A stretch of DNA of 64,000 nt from contig NZ_ML137198.1 of NCBI RefSeq assembly GCF_004011805.1, forward strand, positions 62,001 through 126,000, given 5' to 3'. The position numbers and the translations under genes are program-made. The stretch is from Piscinibacter defluvii. Its GTDB lineage: Bacteria; Pseudomonadota; Gammaproteobacteria; Burkholderiales; Burkholderiaceae_C. The notes beneath the pieces were generated by a model that was not told the origin of the DNA, made no database searches, and saw only the letters and a program-made list of their open reading frames with translations. Of the stretch, positions 20,632 to 28,868 are shown one piece after another. Within the stretch, counting starts at the first letter, position 1. Each line of letters begins with the position of its first letter.

Positions 20632-22002
20632 ATGGACTCATCGACCCGTCGCATCGTGATCGTCGGAGGCGGCTTCGCCGGCACGACGCTCGCCCGTGCC
20701 CTCGAACGCCGGCTCGCGCCGCCCTGGCAGGTGCTGCTGGTCAGCGAGGAGAGCTACACCACCTTCAACCCGATGCTGGCCGAGGTGGTGGGCGCCTCGG
20801 TGTTCCCGGAGCACGTGGTCGCGCCGATCCGCCAGATGCTGGCCACGCGCACGAGCCGCTTCGTGATGGGCCGCGTGACGGCGGTCGACCCGGTGCGCCG
20901 CACGCTGCACGCCCAGACCCTGGCCGGCGTGCAGGAGATCGGCTACGAGCACCTGGTGCTGGCCTTCGGCACACGCGCCAACCTCGACCTGGTGCCCGGC
21001 CTGGCCGAGCATGCGCTGCCGCTCAAGCTGGTGGGCGACGCGCTGCACATCCGCAACCGCGTGCTGCAGCGCCTGGCCCGCATCGAGCTGGAGAGCGACC
21101 CGGCGCTGCGCCGCGCGCTCGGCCACTTCGTCGTGATCGGCGGCGGCTTCTCGGGCGTGGAGGTGGCCGGCGAGCTGGCCGACTTCCTGGCCAGTGCGCG
21201 GCGCCACTACCCGCGCGTGGCCCCCGACGAGCTGCGCGTCACGCTGCTGCAGGACGCGGCACGCCTGCTGCTCGAACTGCCGGCCTCGCTGGGCGAAGCC
21301 GCGGCCCGTTCGCTGCGCCAGCGCGGCGTGGACGTGCGCCTGGGCGCGCGGGCCGAGCGGGTCGAGGCGGAGGCGGTGGCGCTCGCCGGCGGCGAGCGCC
21401 TGGCCAGCGCCACGGTGGTCTGCACCATCGGAACGCGGCCCAACCCGCTGGCCGAGCGGCTCGGCCTGCCGACGCAGCGCGGCCGGCTGCTGACGCGGCC
21501 GGACCTCTCGATCGGCGCCGACGGCGGACGGGACGGCCACGAGGGCCACGACGGACTCTGGGCCATCGGCGACTGCGCGCTGGTGCGCAACCACGCCCAA
21601 GGCGCCGGGCCCGAGGGTGTGGCCAGCTTCGCGCCGCCGACCGCGCAGTTCGCGGTGGCGCAGGCGCTGGCGCTGGCGGACAACCTGATCGCCCGCATCG
21701 AGGCGCGCCCGACCCGGCCGTTCGCCCATGTCTCGCGCGGGGCGATGGCCACCACCGGCCACCTGAAGGGCGTGGCCCAGGTCGGCGCGCTGCGCCTGTC
21801 GGGTCTGCCGGCCTGGCTGCTGTGGCGCGCCTACTACCTGCTGCGCATGCCCACCCTCGGCCGCAAGGTCCGCATCTGGCTCGAGTGGACCTGGGGCATG
21901 TTCTTCGCGGCCGACATCACGCACCTGCGCTTCACGCGCACCGCGGAGGCGGACGCCCCGCCCGCGCCCGCCGCCGCCCCCCTGACCCCCTCGCAACCCT
22001 AG
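20632..22002 (+). CDS. Type II NADH dehydrogenase-like FAD oxidoreductase
   Basis: A 456-aa flavoprotein of the NDH-2 family, which oxidises NAD(P)H and reduces quinone without pumping protons. It has two dinucleotide-binding folds, IVIVGGGFAGTTLA at the N-terminus (FAD) and FVVIGGGFSGVEVA near residue 165 (NADH). The GLWAIGDCALV FAD-site motif and an amphipathic C-terminal region (LRMPTLGRKVRIWLEWTWG) for membrane association are also present. It heads a nine-gene plus-strand run. Its TAG stop overlaps the AGGAG ribosome-binding site of bdhA, so the two should be co-translated. Confidence 0.85.
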   Translation: MDSSTRRIVIVGGGFAGTTLARALERRLAPPWQVLLVSEESYTTFNPMLAEVVGASVFPEHVVAPIRQMLATRTSRFVMGRVTAVDPVRRTLHAQTLAGVQEIGYEHLVLAFGTRANLDLVPGLAEHALPLKLVGDALHIRNRVLQRLARIELESDPALRRALGHFVVIGGGFSGVEVAGELADFLASARRHYPRVAPDELRVTLLQDAARLLLELPASLGEAAARSLRQRGVDVRLGARAERVEAEAVALAGGERLASATVVCTIGTRPNPLAERLGLPTQRGRLLTRPDLSIGADGGRDGHEGHDGLWAIGDCALVRNHAQGAGPEGVASFAPPTAQFAVAQALALADNLIARIEARPTRPFAHVSRGAMATTGHLKGVAQVGALRLSGLPAWLLWRAYYLLRMPTLGRKVRIWLEWTWGMFFAADITHLRFTRTAEADAPPAPAAAPLTPSQP

Positions 22003-22012
22003 GAGTGTTTCC

Positions 22013-22795
22013 GTGTTGAAGAACAGATCCGCCATCGTCACCGGCTCGACCAGCGGCATCGGGCTGGGCATCGCCCGCGCCTATGCGCGCGCCGGCGCCG
22101 ACGTGATGCTCAACGGCTTCGGCCCGGCCGGCGACATCGAGGCGCTGCGCGCCGCGCTCGAGCGCGAGACCGGCGTGAAGGTGCGCTACAGCGCCGCAGA
22201 CATGGGCCGGCCCGAGCAGATCCGCGCGCTCGCCGAGCAGGCGCTGGCCGAGTTCGGCCGGGTCGACATCGTGGTCAACAACGCCGGCATCCAGCATGTG
22301 TCGCCGGTGGAGGACTTCGACGACGCGAAGTGGGACGCGGTGCTCGCGATCAACCTCAGCTCGGCCTTCCACCTCGTCAAGGCGCTGGTGCCGGGCATGA
22401 AGGCGCGGCGCTTCGGCCGCATCGTCAACGTCGCCTCGGCGCACGGGCTGACGGCCTCGCCGTTCAAGTCGGCCTACGTGGCGGCCAAGCACGGGCTGAT
22501 CGGGCTGTCGAAGACGGTCGCCGTCGAGCTGGCCGAACACGGCATCACCTCCAACACCATCTGCCCCGGCTACGTGAAGACGCCGCTGGTGGAGAAGCAG
22601 ATCGCCGACCAGGCCCAGGCGCACGGCATCAGCCCCGAGCGCGTGGTGCGCGAGGTGATGCTCTCGCACCAGGCGCGCAAGGAGTTCATCCAGGTCGACG
22701 AGCTGGCCGCGCTGGCCGTGTTCCTCGCCTCCGACGCGGCCGCCTCCATGACCGGCACCGCGATCGCGATGGACGGCGGCTGGACGCTTCACTGA
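22013..22795 (+). CDS. bdhA: 3-hydroxybutyrate dehydrogenase (SDR family)
   Basis: NAD-dependent dehydrogenase interconverting 3-hydroxybutyrate and acetoacetate, the step after polyhydroxybutyrate depolymerisation. The 260-aa SDR shows TGSTSGIGLGIA (cofactor), NNAGIQHVSPVE, and the catalytic Ser/Tyr/Lys in VASAHG...SAYVAAKHG. Family-specific segments include ICPGYVKTPLVEKQI. A GTG start at 22013 has AGGAG at 22001-22005. It lies between NDH-2 (an NADH sink) and a sigma factor/patatin pair, suggesting a PHB or lipid mobilisation unit. Confidence 0.93.
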   Translation: MLKNRSAIVTGSTSGIGLGIARAYARAGADVMLNGFGPAGDIEALRAALERETGVKVRYSAADMGRPEQIRALAEQALAEFGRVDIVVNNAGIQHVSPVEDFDDAKWDAVLAINLSSAFHLVKALVPGMKARRFGRIVNVASAHGLTASPFKSAYVAAKHGLIGLSKTVAVELAEHGITSNTICPGYVKTPLVEKQIADQAQAHGISPERVVREVMLSHQARKEFIQVDELAALAVFLASDAAASMTGTAIAMDGGWTLH

Positions 22796-22808
22796 GCACG
22801 AGGAGCCG

Positions 22809-23384
22809 ATGATGTCGCCCTATGCCGCCCAGCTCGTCGAGCTGCGTCCGATGCTGGTGCGCATGGCGCGCCGGCGCACCCAGAACGAGGCCTGGATCGA
22901 GGACGCCGTGTCCGAGACCCTGGTGGCCGCCCTGGAGAACCCGGCCGCCTTCGCCGGCCGCGCCAGCCTGCGCACCTGGGCGGTGGGCATCCTCAAGCAC
23001 AAGCTGGTCGACCAGATCCGCCGCCACACGCGCGAATGCCAGGTCGACGCGCCCGACGAGGCGCCCGAGCTCGACACGCTGGCCGACGAGGCGCCGGTCG
23101 CGCTCAGCGACGCGCCGGCCGAGTGGGGCGACCCGCACGAGCGACTCGCGCGGCGCGAGTTCATGGCCTGCCTGCAACGCAGCCTGAAGGAACTGCCGCG
23201 CGCGCAATGGCGTGCGTTCATGATGCGCTACGGCGGCGAGGCCGAGACCGAGGACATCTGCCGCGAACTCGGCGTCAGCGCCAACCACCTCGCGGTGATG
23301 CTGCACCGCGCCCGCGCCCGCCTGCGCGCCTCGCTGGCTCCGGCCGGCTTCGGCGCGCCCGCGGCCCTGCCCTCGCACGGATGA
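22809..23384 (+). CDS. ECF-type RNA polymerase sigma factor
   Basis: A 191-aa group-4 sigma factor. Region 2 is visible in the N-terminal third (RTQNEAWIEDAVSETLVAALENP...SLRTWAVGILKHKLVDQIRRH). Region 4 lies at residues ~125-175 (LKELPRAQWRAFMMRYGGEAETEDICRELGVSANHLAVMLHRARARLR, shown here as its features: a helix-turn-helix after an acidic linker). No anti-sigma gene is adjacent, so control may be transcriptional or through a non-canonical partner. It starts 13 bp after bdhA and overlaps the possible first ATG of the patatin gene. Confidence 0.87.
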   Translation: MMSPYAAQLVELRPMLVRMARRRTQNEAWIEDAVSETLVAALENPAAFAGRASLRTWAVGILKHKLVDQIRRHTRECQVDAPDEAPELDTLADEAPVALSDAPAEWGDPHERLARREFMACLQRSLKELPRAQWRAFMMRYGGEAETEDICRELGVSANHLAVMLHRARARLRASLAPAGFGAPAALPSHG

Positions 23385-23392
23385 GAACCACC

Positions 23393-24523
23393 ATGCCCCG
23401 AACCCGATCCCGCGACGACAAGAAGAGCCCCGCCCTGCCCGGCCAGGTGGTGCTGGTGCTGCAGGGCGGCGGCGCGCTGGGCGCCTACCAGCTCGGCTGC
23501 TACCAGGCGCTGCACGAGGCCGGCATCGAGCCGGACTGGGTGATCGGCACCTCGATCGGCGCGATCAACGCGGCGCTGATCGCCGGCAACCCGCCGGAGC
23601 GCCGCCTGCAGGCGCTGCACACCTTCTGGCAGCACATGCAGCGCGCCGTGCCCGACGGCCCTGCGCTCGCGCCGCTGGCCTGGCTCGGCCAGCCCAACCT
23701 GGCCGCCAACCTGGCCACCGTGTGGCGCGGCATCCCGGACTTCTTCACCCCGAACCTGCACGCGTGGCGCGGCCAGACGGCGGCGCTGGGCGTGGAGTCG
23801 GCCGCCTGGTACAGCACCGCGCCGCTGCGCGAGACCCTGCTCGAGCTGGTCGACTTCGAGTACCTGTGCGACTGCCGCACCCGCATGACGGTGGGCGCGG
23901 TCAACGTGGTCAGCGGCGCGATGCGCTACTTCGACACCCGGCGCGAGCGGCTCGGCGTCGAGCACGTGATGGCCTCGGGCGCACTGCCGCCGGCCTTCGG
24001 CGCGGTGCGCATCGACGGCGAGCCCTACTGGGACGGCGGCATCTACTCCAACACCCCGATCGAGGCGGTGCTGGACGACAAGCCGCGGCGCGACTCGCTG
24101 ATCTTCGCCGTCAACGTGTGGCACCAGCAGGGCCCGGAGCCGGAGTCGATCTGGCAGGTGATGGGCCGGCAGAAGGACATCCAGTACGCCAGCCGGGCCG
24201 ACAGCCACATCGCGCGCCAGAAGCAGATCCACCGCCTGCGCCACGTGATCCGCGAGCTGTGCGCGGCGCTGCCCGAGAACAAGCGCCAGGACCCGAAGGT
24301 GCAGGAGCTGGCCGGCTGGGGCTGCGGCACGACGATGCACGTGGCGCACCTGATCGCGCCGCGCCTGGACGGCGAGGACCACACCAAGGACATCGACTTC
24401 ACCCCGCACGGCGTGCGCTCGCGGCGCGAGGCCGGTTACGCCGACACGCGCCGCATGATCGAGCGCGCCCCCTGGGCGCATGCGGCGGCCGATCCGATCG
24501 AAGGCGTGATCGAACACCTCTGA
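23393..24523 (+). CDS. Patatin-like phospholipase (DUF3734 type)
   Basis: A 376-aa serine lipid acyl hydrolase. The oxyanion-hole motif GGGALGAYQLG, nucleophile motif GTSIGA (Ser-Asp dyad serine) and dyad aspartate in YWDGGIYSNTPIEAV are all intact. The C-terminal part matches the DUF3734 extension often found with 3-hydroxybutyrate dehydrogenase genes. The ATG at 23393 is chosen; an ATG at 23381 overlapping the sigma-factor stop (ATGA) is equally possible and adds four residues. It may act on membrane lipids or on PHB-associated acyl esters. Confidence 0.88.
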   Translation: MPRTRSRDDKKSPALPGQVVLVLQGGGALGAYQLGCYQALHEAGIEPDWVIGTSIGAINAALIAGNPPERRLQALHTFWQHMQRAVPDGPALAPLAWLGQPNLAANLATVWRGIPDFFTPNLHAWRGQTAALGVESAAWYSTAPLRETLLELVDFEYLCDCRTRMTVGAVNVVSGAMRYFDTRRERLGVEHVMASGALPPAFGAVRIDGEPYWDGGIYSNTPIEAVLDDKPRRDSLIFAVNVWHQQGPEPESIWQVMGRQKDIQYASRADSHIARQKQIHRLRHVIRELCAALPENKRQDPKVQELAGWGCGTTMHVAHLIAPRLDGEDHTKDIDFTPHGVRSRREAGYADTRRMIERAPWAHAAADPIEGVIEHL

Positions 24524-24545
24524 CAAGCCGCGAGAGACCCCCGAC

Positions 24546-25190
24546 ATGGTCGAGACCATCGAGCAGCTGCTCGCCAACAACCGCCGCTTCGTGGCCGAGC
24601 AGCTGGCGCAGGACCCGCAGGCCTTCCACCGCCTGGCGAGCGGCCAGCACCCGCAGTTCCTGTGGATCGGCTGCTCCGACAGCCGCGTCAGCCCGAACCT
24701 GATCACCGGCACCGCGGCCGGCGACATGTTCGTGCACCGCAACGTGGCCAACCTGGTGGTGCCCACCGACATCAACCTGCTGTCGGTGCTGCAGTACGCG
24801 GTCGAGGTGCTGCAGGTGCCGCACGTGATCGTCTGCGGGCACTACGGCTGCGGCGGCGTGCAGGCGGCGCTGGCCGAGCCCTGCCACGGGCTGATCGACC
24901 ACTGGCTGTGCGGCGTGCGCGACACGCGGCAGTTCTTCCGCGCCGAGCTCGACGGCCTGGACGACGCGGCCCGTGCACGCCGGCTGGTCGAGCTCAGCGT
25001 CGTCGAGCAGGTGCACAACCTGGGCCGCACCAGCACCGTGCAGCGCGCCTGGCGCGAACGCGGCCGGCCCTGGATCCACGGCTGGGTGTTCGACATCGAC
25101 ACCGGCCACCTGCACCCGCAGACGCCGATGATCGCCAGCCTCGAGGCGCTGGGCACGATCTGCAAGTTCGACCTGCAGGCGGCGCCATGA
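24546..25190 (+). CDS. can: Beta-class carbonic anhydrase
   Basis: Zinc enzyme interconverting CO2 and bicarbonate (214 aa, normal length). Zinc ligands are in CSDSR (Cys and the switching Asp) and in VIVCGHYGCGG (His and Cys). Supporting segments are FVHRNVANLV and GWVFDIDTGHL. It overlaps the following YeeE gene by 4 nt (ATGA). In a genome with a full Calvin operon at 38-48 kb it could feed RuBisCO or supply bicarbonate to carboxylases. Confidence 0.95.
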   Translation: MVETIEQLLANNRRFVAEQLAQDPQAFHRLASGQHPQFLWIGCSDSRVSPNLITGTAAGDMFVHRNVANLVVPTDINLLSVLQYAVEVLQVPHVIVCGHYGCGGVQAALAEPCHGLIDHWLCGVRDTRQFFRAELDGLDDAARARRLVELSVVEQVHNLGRTSTVQRAWRERGRPWIHGWVFDIDTGHLHPQTPMIASLEALGTICKFDLQAAP

Positions 25191-26161
25191 ACAGCACGCT
25201 CGCCCTCGCGCTCGCGCTGCCCTGCGCCCTGCTGATGGGCTTGGCGATCCAGCGCGGCGCCACCTGCACCGTCGCCGCGGTCGACGAGCTGCTCGTCAAG
25301 CGCAGCGCGCGCCGCCTCGCCAGCCTGGCCGAAGCCTCGTTGTGGGTGGCCGGCGGCCTGCTGCTGGCGCGCCTGGCGATGCAGCTGCCGGTGCTGCCCG
25401 CCGGCCATGCGGTCGGCGCGTGGACGGTCGCGGGCGCGGCGCTGCTCGGCCTGGGCGCCTGGGTCAACGGCGCCTGCGTGTTCGGCGCGATCGCGCGCTT
25501 CGGCTCGGGCGAATGGGCCTATGCGCTGACGCCGCTCGGCTTCTTCCTCGGCTGCCTGAGCGCGGGCCTGCTGTTCGGCGCGCCGGCGCCGCAGCCGCTG
25601 GCGGCCGGCTCGCCGGTGCTCGCGCTGCCGCCGGCCGCCGGGGCGCTGTTCATCGCGTTCGCCGCCTGGCGCGTGGTCGGCCTCGCCTGGCACGGGCGGC
25701 AGATGTTCGCGCAGCGCCTCTGGGCCCCGCATGCCGCCACCTCGGTGATCGGGGTGAGCTTCGTCGTGATGCTGCTGGCCGTCGGCGCCTGGGCCTACAC
25801 CGACCTGCTGGCCGACCTGGCACGCGGCATGGGCGCCCGCATCGGCGAGCGCCTCTTGCTGGCGCTGGCGCTGCTGGCCGGGGCCGCCTGGGGCGGCCTG
25901 CGCGCCGGGCGCTGGCAGGCGCGGTGGCCCGGCGTGGCGCAGCTGCTGCGCTGCACGGCCGGCGGCGCGCTGATGGCCTGGGGCACGCTGCTGATTCCCG
26001 GCAGCAACGACGGCCTGATCCTGGTGGGCATGCCGCTGCTGTGGCCCTACGCCTGGGTGGCCTTCGCGACCATGTGCGCCAGCATCGCGCTTGCGATGCG
26101 GCTGGCGGCGCGGTTCTCACATTTCCGTCACGGCGGGCGGACGCAGCGCGCGGCTTCCTAA
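25187..26161 (+). CDS. YeeE/YedE-family membrane transporter
   Basis: A 324-aa polytopic protein with roughly nine to ten hydrophobic segments. The paired cysteine motifs LAIQRGATCTVAAVDE near the N-terminus and GAWVNGACVFGAIARFGSGEW mark the YeeE/YedE (DUF395) family. Characterised members (TsuA) take up thiosulfate through such conserved cysteines. Its start overlaps the carbonic anhydrase stop, implying translational coupling. That pairing is unusual and might reflect an anion substrate other than thiosulfate, but this is speculative. Confidence 0.8.
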   Translation: MNSTLALALALPCALLMGLAIQRGATCTVAAVDELLVKRSARRLASLAEASLWVAGGLLLARLAMQLPVLPAGHAVGAWTVAGAALLGLGAWVNGACVFGAIARFGSGEWAYALTPLGFFLGCLSAGLLFGAPAPQPLAAGSPVLALPPAAGALFIAFAAWRVVGLAWHGRQMFAQRLWAPHAATSVIGVSFVVMLLAVGAWAYTDLLADLARGMGARIGERLLLALALLAGAAWGGLRAGRWQARWPGVAQLLRCTAGGALMAWGTLLIPGSNDGLILVGMPLLWPYAWVAFATMCASIALAMRLAARFSHFRHGGRTQRAAS

Positions 26162-26171
26162 AATTTCCCGC

Positions 26172-26882
26172 ATGAGCCGACGCGTGCTGGTCATCGAGGA
26201 CGATCCGGACATCGGGCGGCTGGTCTCGTTGCAGCTGGCGGAGATCGGCTGCAGCTGCCAGCTGGTCGACGACGGCGTCACCGGGCTGGCCGAGGCGCTC
26301 GAGGGGCGCTACGACCTCGTCATCCTCGACGTGATGCTGCCGCGCCTGGACGGCCTGCAGATCTGCCGCCGGCTGCGCGAGCGCAACCACCAGACGCCGG
26401 TGCTGATGCTGACCGCCAAGTCCACCGAGCTCGACCGCGTGCTCGGCCTCGAGCTCGGCGCGGACGACTACCTGACCAAGCCGTTCTCGATGCTCGAGCT
26501 GGCGGCGCGCGTCAAGGGCGTGTTCCGGCGCGCCGAGCAGGCCGAGGCGGCGCGTGCCAGCAGCACGCCCGAGGGCCAGCTGATCGAGGTGGACGACCTG
26601 CGCATCGACCTGCAGCGCCACGAGGCGCAGGTGCGCGGCGCGCCGGTCGAGCTGACGGCCAAGGAGTTCGAGCTGCTTGCCTTCTTCGCACGCGCGCCCG
26701 GCCGCGTGTTCACGCGCGCGCAGCTGCTCGACCAGGTCTGGGGCTACAGCCACAGCGGCTACGAGCACACCGTCAACTCGCACATCAACCGCCTGCGCGG
26801 CAAGATCGAGGCGGACCCGGGCAACCCGAGCTACATCCAGACCGTCTGGGGCGTCGGCTACAAGTTTGCCGAGCGCCGCTGA
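26172..26882 (+). CDS. OmpR/PhoB-family response regulator
   Basis: A 236-aa regulator. The receiver domain has acidic residues in VIEDDPD, the phosphorylated Asp in LVILDVMLPRLDG and the lysine in YLTKPFSMLE. A winged-helix DNA-binding domain follows (ELTAKEFELLAFFARAPGRVF to VWGVGYKFAERR). The ATG at 26172 is set by the conserved MSRRVLVIEDD start. It lies 10 bp after the transporter gene and 1 bp before the kinase gene. Targets are unknown. Confidence 0.95.
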   Translation: MSRRVLVIEDDPDIGRLVSLQLAEIGCSCQLVDDGVTGLAEALEGRYDLVILDVMLPRLDGLQICRRLRERNHQTPVLMLTAKSTELDRVLGLELGADDYLTKPFSMLELAARVKGVFRRAEQAEAARASSTPEGQLIEVDDLRIDLQRHEAQVRGAPVELTAKEFELLAFFARAPGRVFTRAQLLDQVWGYSHSGYEHTVNSHINRLRGKIEADPGNPSYIQTVWGVGYKFAERR

Positions 26883-26883
26883 G

Positions 26884-27789
26884 ATGGACCTCGACACGGT
26901 GCCCTCGGAGTGGCTGGCGCTGCTGGGGCTGACCGTGGCGCTGCTGAGCCTGGCCCTGTGGCGCGTGCTGCAGCTGCAGCGCCTGCTGCTCGGGCGCGAG
27001 GACGCGCTCGAGCGCGAGCGCCAGGCGCACGCCGAAGCGCGCGAGGCGCTGCAGGCCCTGCAGCGCCAGCGCCACGAGCTGCTGGCGCGGGTGTCGCACG
27101 ACCTGCGCACGCCGCTGGCCTCCATGCAGGGCTACGTCGAGCTGCTGCTGGTGCGGCATGGCAGCCTCAGTGCCGCCGAGGAGCGCAACTACCTCCAGAC
27201 CGCGGCGCGCCAGGGCGAGAAGCTCACGCGCCTGCTGGCCGACCTGTTCGACCTGACCCGGCTCGAGGCCGGCCAGTGGCAGGCGCAGAAGGAGGACTTC
27301 TCGATCGCCGAACTGGCGCAGGACCTGCTGCAGAAGTTCGAGCCCGAGGCGCAGCAGCGCGGGCTGCGGCTGGCGCTGGATTGCCAGCCGCCGTGCACCC
27401 CGGCCACGCGCGTGCATGCCGACCTGGCGCTGGTGGCGCGTGTGCTCGACAGCCTGCTCGAGAACGCGCTGCGCCACACGCCGTCCGGCGGGCGCGTCGC
27501 GGTCGAGCTGGCCAACGCCGACGGCCGCGCGCGCCTGGCGGTGCGCGACACCGGCCACGGCATCGCCGCCGACGAGCTGCCCGGCATCTTCGAACGCTAC
27601 GAACGCGCCAGCCGCGTGCGCGACGCGGACCACAGCGAGCACGCCGGGCTCGGCCTGGCCATCGCGCGCCACATCGTCGGCCTGCACGGCAGCCGGCTCG
27701 AAGTGCGCAGCACCGAGGGCGCGGGAACCTGCGTCTCGTTCGCGCTGCCGCTGGCCGAAGACATCACCCCGAGGAGGATCGCCGCATGA
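26884..27789 (+). CDS. Sensor-less membrane histidine kinase
   Basis: A 301-aa kinase. It has one N-terminal transmembrane helix (SEWLALLGLTVALLSLALWRV), then a short coiled coil rich in Glu/Gln/Arg, then HisKA with the phospho-acceptor His in ARVSHDLRTPLASMQGY. The HATPase_c N box is in DSLLENALRHTPSGGR, the G1 box in DTGHGIAADELPGIFERY and the G2 box in HAGLGLAIARHIVGLH. There is no periplasmic loop and no PAS or HAMP domain, so signal input must come from elsewhere, probably from the PAS-GAF protein whose gene overlaps by 4 nt. Confidence 0.92.
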   Translation: MDLDTVPSEWLALLGLTVALLSLALWRVLQLQRLLLGREDALERERQAHAEAREALQALQRQRHELLARVSHDLRTPLASMQGYVELLLVRHGSLSAAEERNYLQTAARQGEKLTRLLADLFDLTRLEAGQWQAQKEDFSIAELAQDLLQKFEPEAQQRGLRLALDCQPPCTPATRVHADLALVARVLDSLLENALRHTPSGGRVAVELANADGRARLAVRDTGHGIAADELPGIFERYERASRVRDADHSEHAGLGLAIARHIVGLHGSRLEVRSTEGAGTCVSFALPLAEDITPRRIAA

Positions 27790-28868
27790 TCACCCTGCCC
27801 AACCTGTTCGTCCCGCTGCTGGCGCTGCTCGGCGCCGGCGTGTTCGTCTTCGGCGCCTGGGCACGCGCGCGCGCCGGCGAGGCCCGCCTGGCCGGGCGGC
27901 TGGCCGCGCTCGAGCAGCGCGTGGGCGAGCAGCAGCAGGCGCTCGAGCGCGCCGAGGCCGCACGCGCCGCCGCCGAGGCCGACCTGCGCGCCACCGAGCA
28001 GCGCTACCTGATCGCGCTGCGCGGCAGCCAGGACGGGCTGTGGGAGTGGGACATCGCCTCCGGCGCGGTGCACCTGTCGCCGCGCTGGAAGGGCATGCTG
28101 GGCTTCGAGTCGCACCAACTGGCCGACGACCTGGCCGCCTGGCGCGGCCGTGTGCACGAGGACGACCGCGCCGGCTTCGAGCAGGCGTTGGCCGATCACC
28201 TGGCCGGGCGCACGCCGCGCCTGGACCACGAGCTGCGCCTGCTGCATGCCGACGGCCGCACGCGCATCGTGCTGTCGCGCGGGGCGGCGATCCGCGACGA
28301 GTCCGGCCGGGCCTACCGGCTGGTCGGGCTGGACACCGACGTCACCGCGCTGCGCCGCGTGCAGGCGGTGCTCGACGCGGTGGCCGACGGCACCGCCGGC
28401 ACCGCAGGCACGCGCTTCTTCGCGGCCATGGTGCAGCACTTCGCGCGGGCTCTGCAGGTCGACTCGGCCTTCATCACCGAGTGCGCCGACGACCCGCCGA
28501 CCCGTGTGCGCACGCTGGCCTACTGGTCGGCGGCGGGCGGCAGCGGCAGCAACTTCGAGTACGAGCTGGCCGGCACCCCCTGCGAGGCGGTGATCCACGG
28601 TGCACGCGACTGCTTCCACCCCGAGGGCCTGGAGCGGCTGTTCCCGATCGAGCAGGGCTTCGAGGCCTACCTCGGCCTGCCGATCGTCGGCAGCGACGGC
28701 CGCGTGCTCGGCCACCTCGCCTTCCTGGACCGGCGCGCACGCGACGAGGAGATGATCGTCGAGCGCGTGTTCCGCATCTTCCTCGCCCGCGCGGCGGCGG
28801 AGATCGAGCGGCTGCGCCTGCTGGCACGGGAGTCGTCGCCGGCCGCGCCGGCCCGTGCGCTCACCTGA
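27786..28868 (+). CDS. Membrane-anchored PAS-GAF sensor protein without output domain
   Basis: A 360-aa protein with one N-terminal transmembrane helix (LPNLFVPLLALLGAGVFVFGAW), a coiled coil (~30-75), a PAS_3-type domain (ALRGSQDGLWEWDIASGAVHLS and onward, with the PAC segment ending VGLDTDVTALRRV) and a C-terminal GAF-like domain (~205-345). There is no kinase, GGDEF, EAL or DNA-binding domain. The coiled coil composition mirrors that of the preceding kinase, and the genes overlap (ATGA). I infer that it is the detached sensory subunit of that kinase. Confidence 0.8.
   Translation: MITLPNLFVPLLALLGAGVFVFGAWARARAGEARLAGRLAALEQRVGEQQQALERAEAARAAAEADLRATEQRYLIALRGSQDGLWEWDIASGAVHLSPRWKGMLGFESHQLADDLAAWRGRVHEDDRAGFEQALADHLAGRTPRLDHELRLLHADGRTRIVLSRGAAIRDESGRAYRLVGLDTDVTALRRVQAVLDAVADGTAGTAGTRFFAAMVQHFARALQVDSAFITECADDPPTRVRTLAYWSAAGGSGSNFEYELAGTPCEAVIHGARDCFHPEGLERLFPIEQGFEAYLGLPIVGSDGRVLGHLAFLDRRARDEEMIVERVFRIFLARAAAEIERLRLLARESSPAAPARALT

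Noticed and set aside
23036-23392. Longer patatin start upstream at 23036
   Set aside because: The extension would run inside the ECF sigma-factor gene in another frame and translates to Arg/Ala-rich non-domain sequence.
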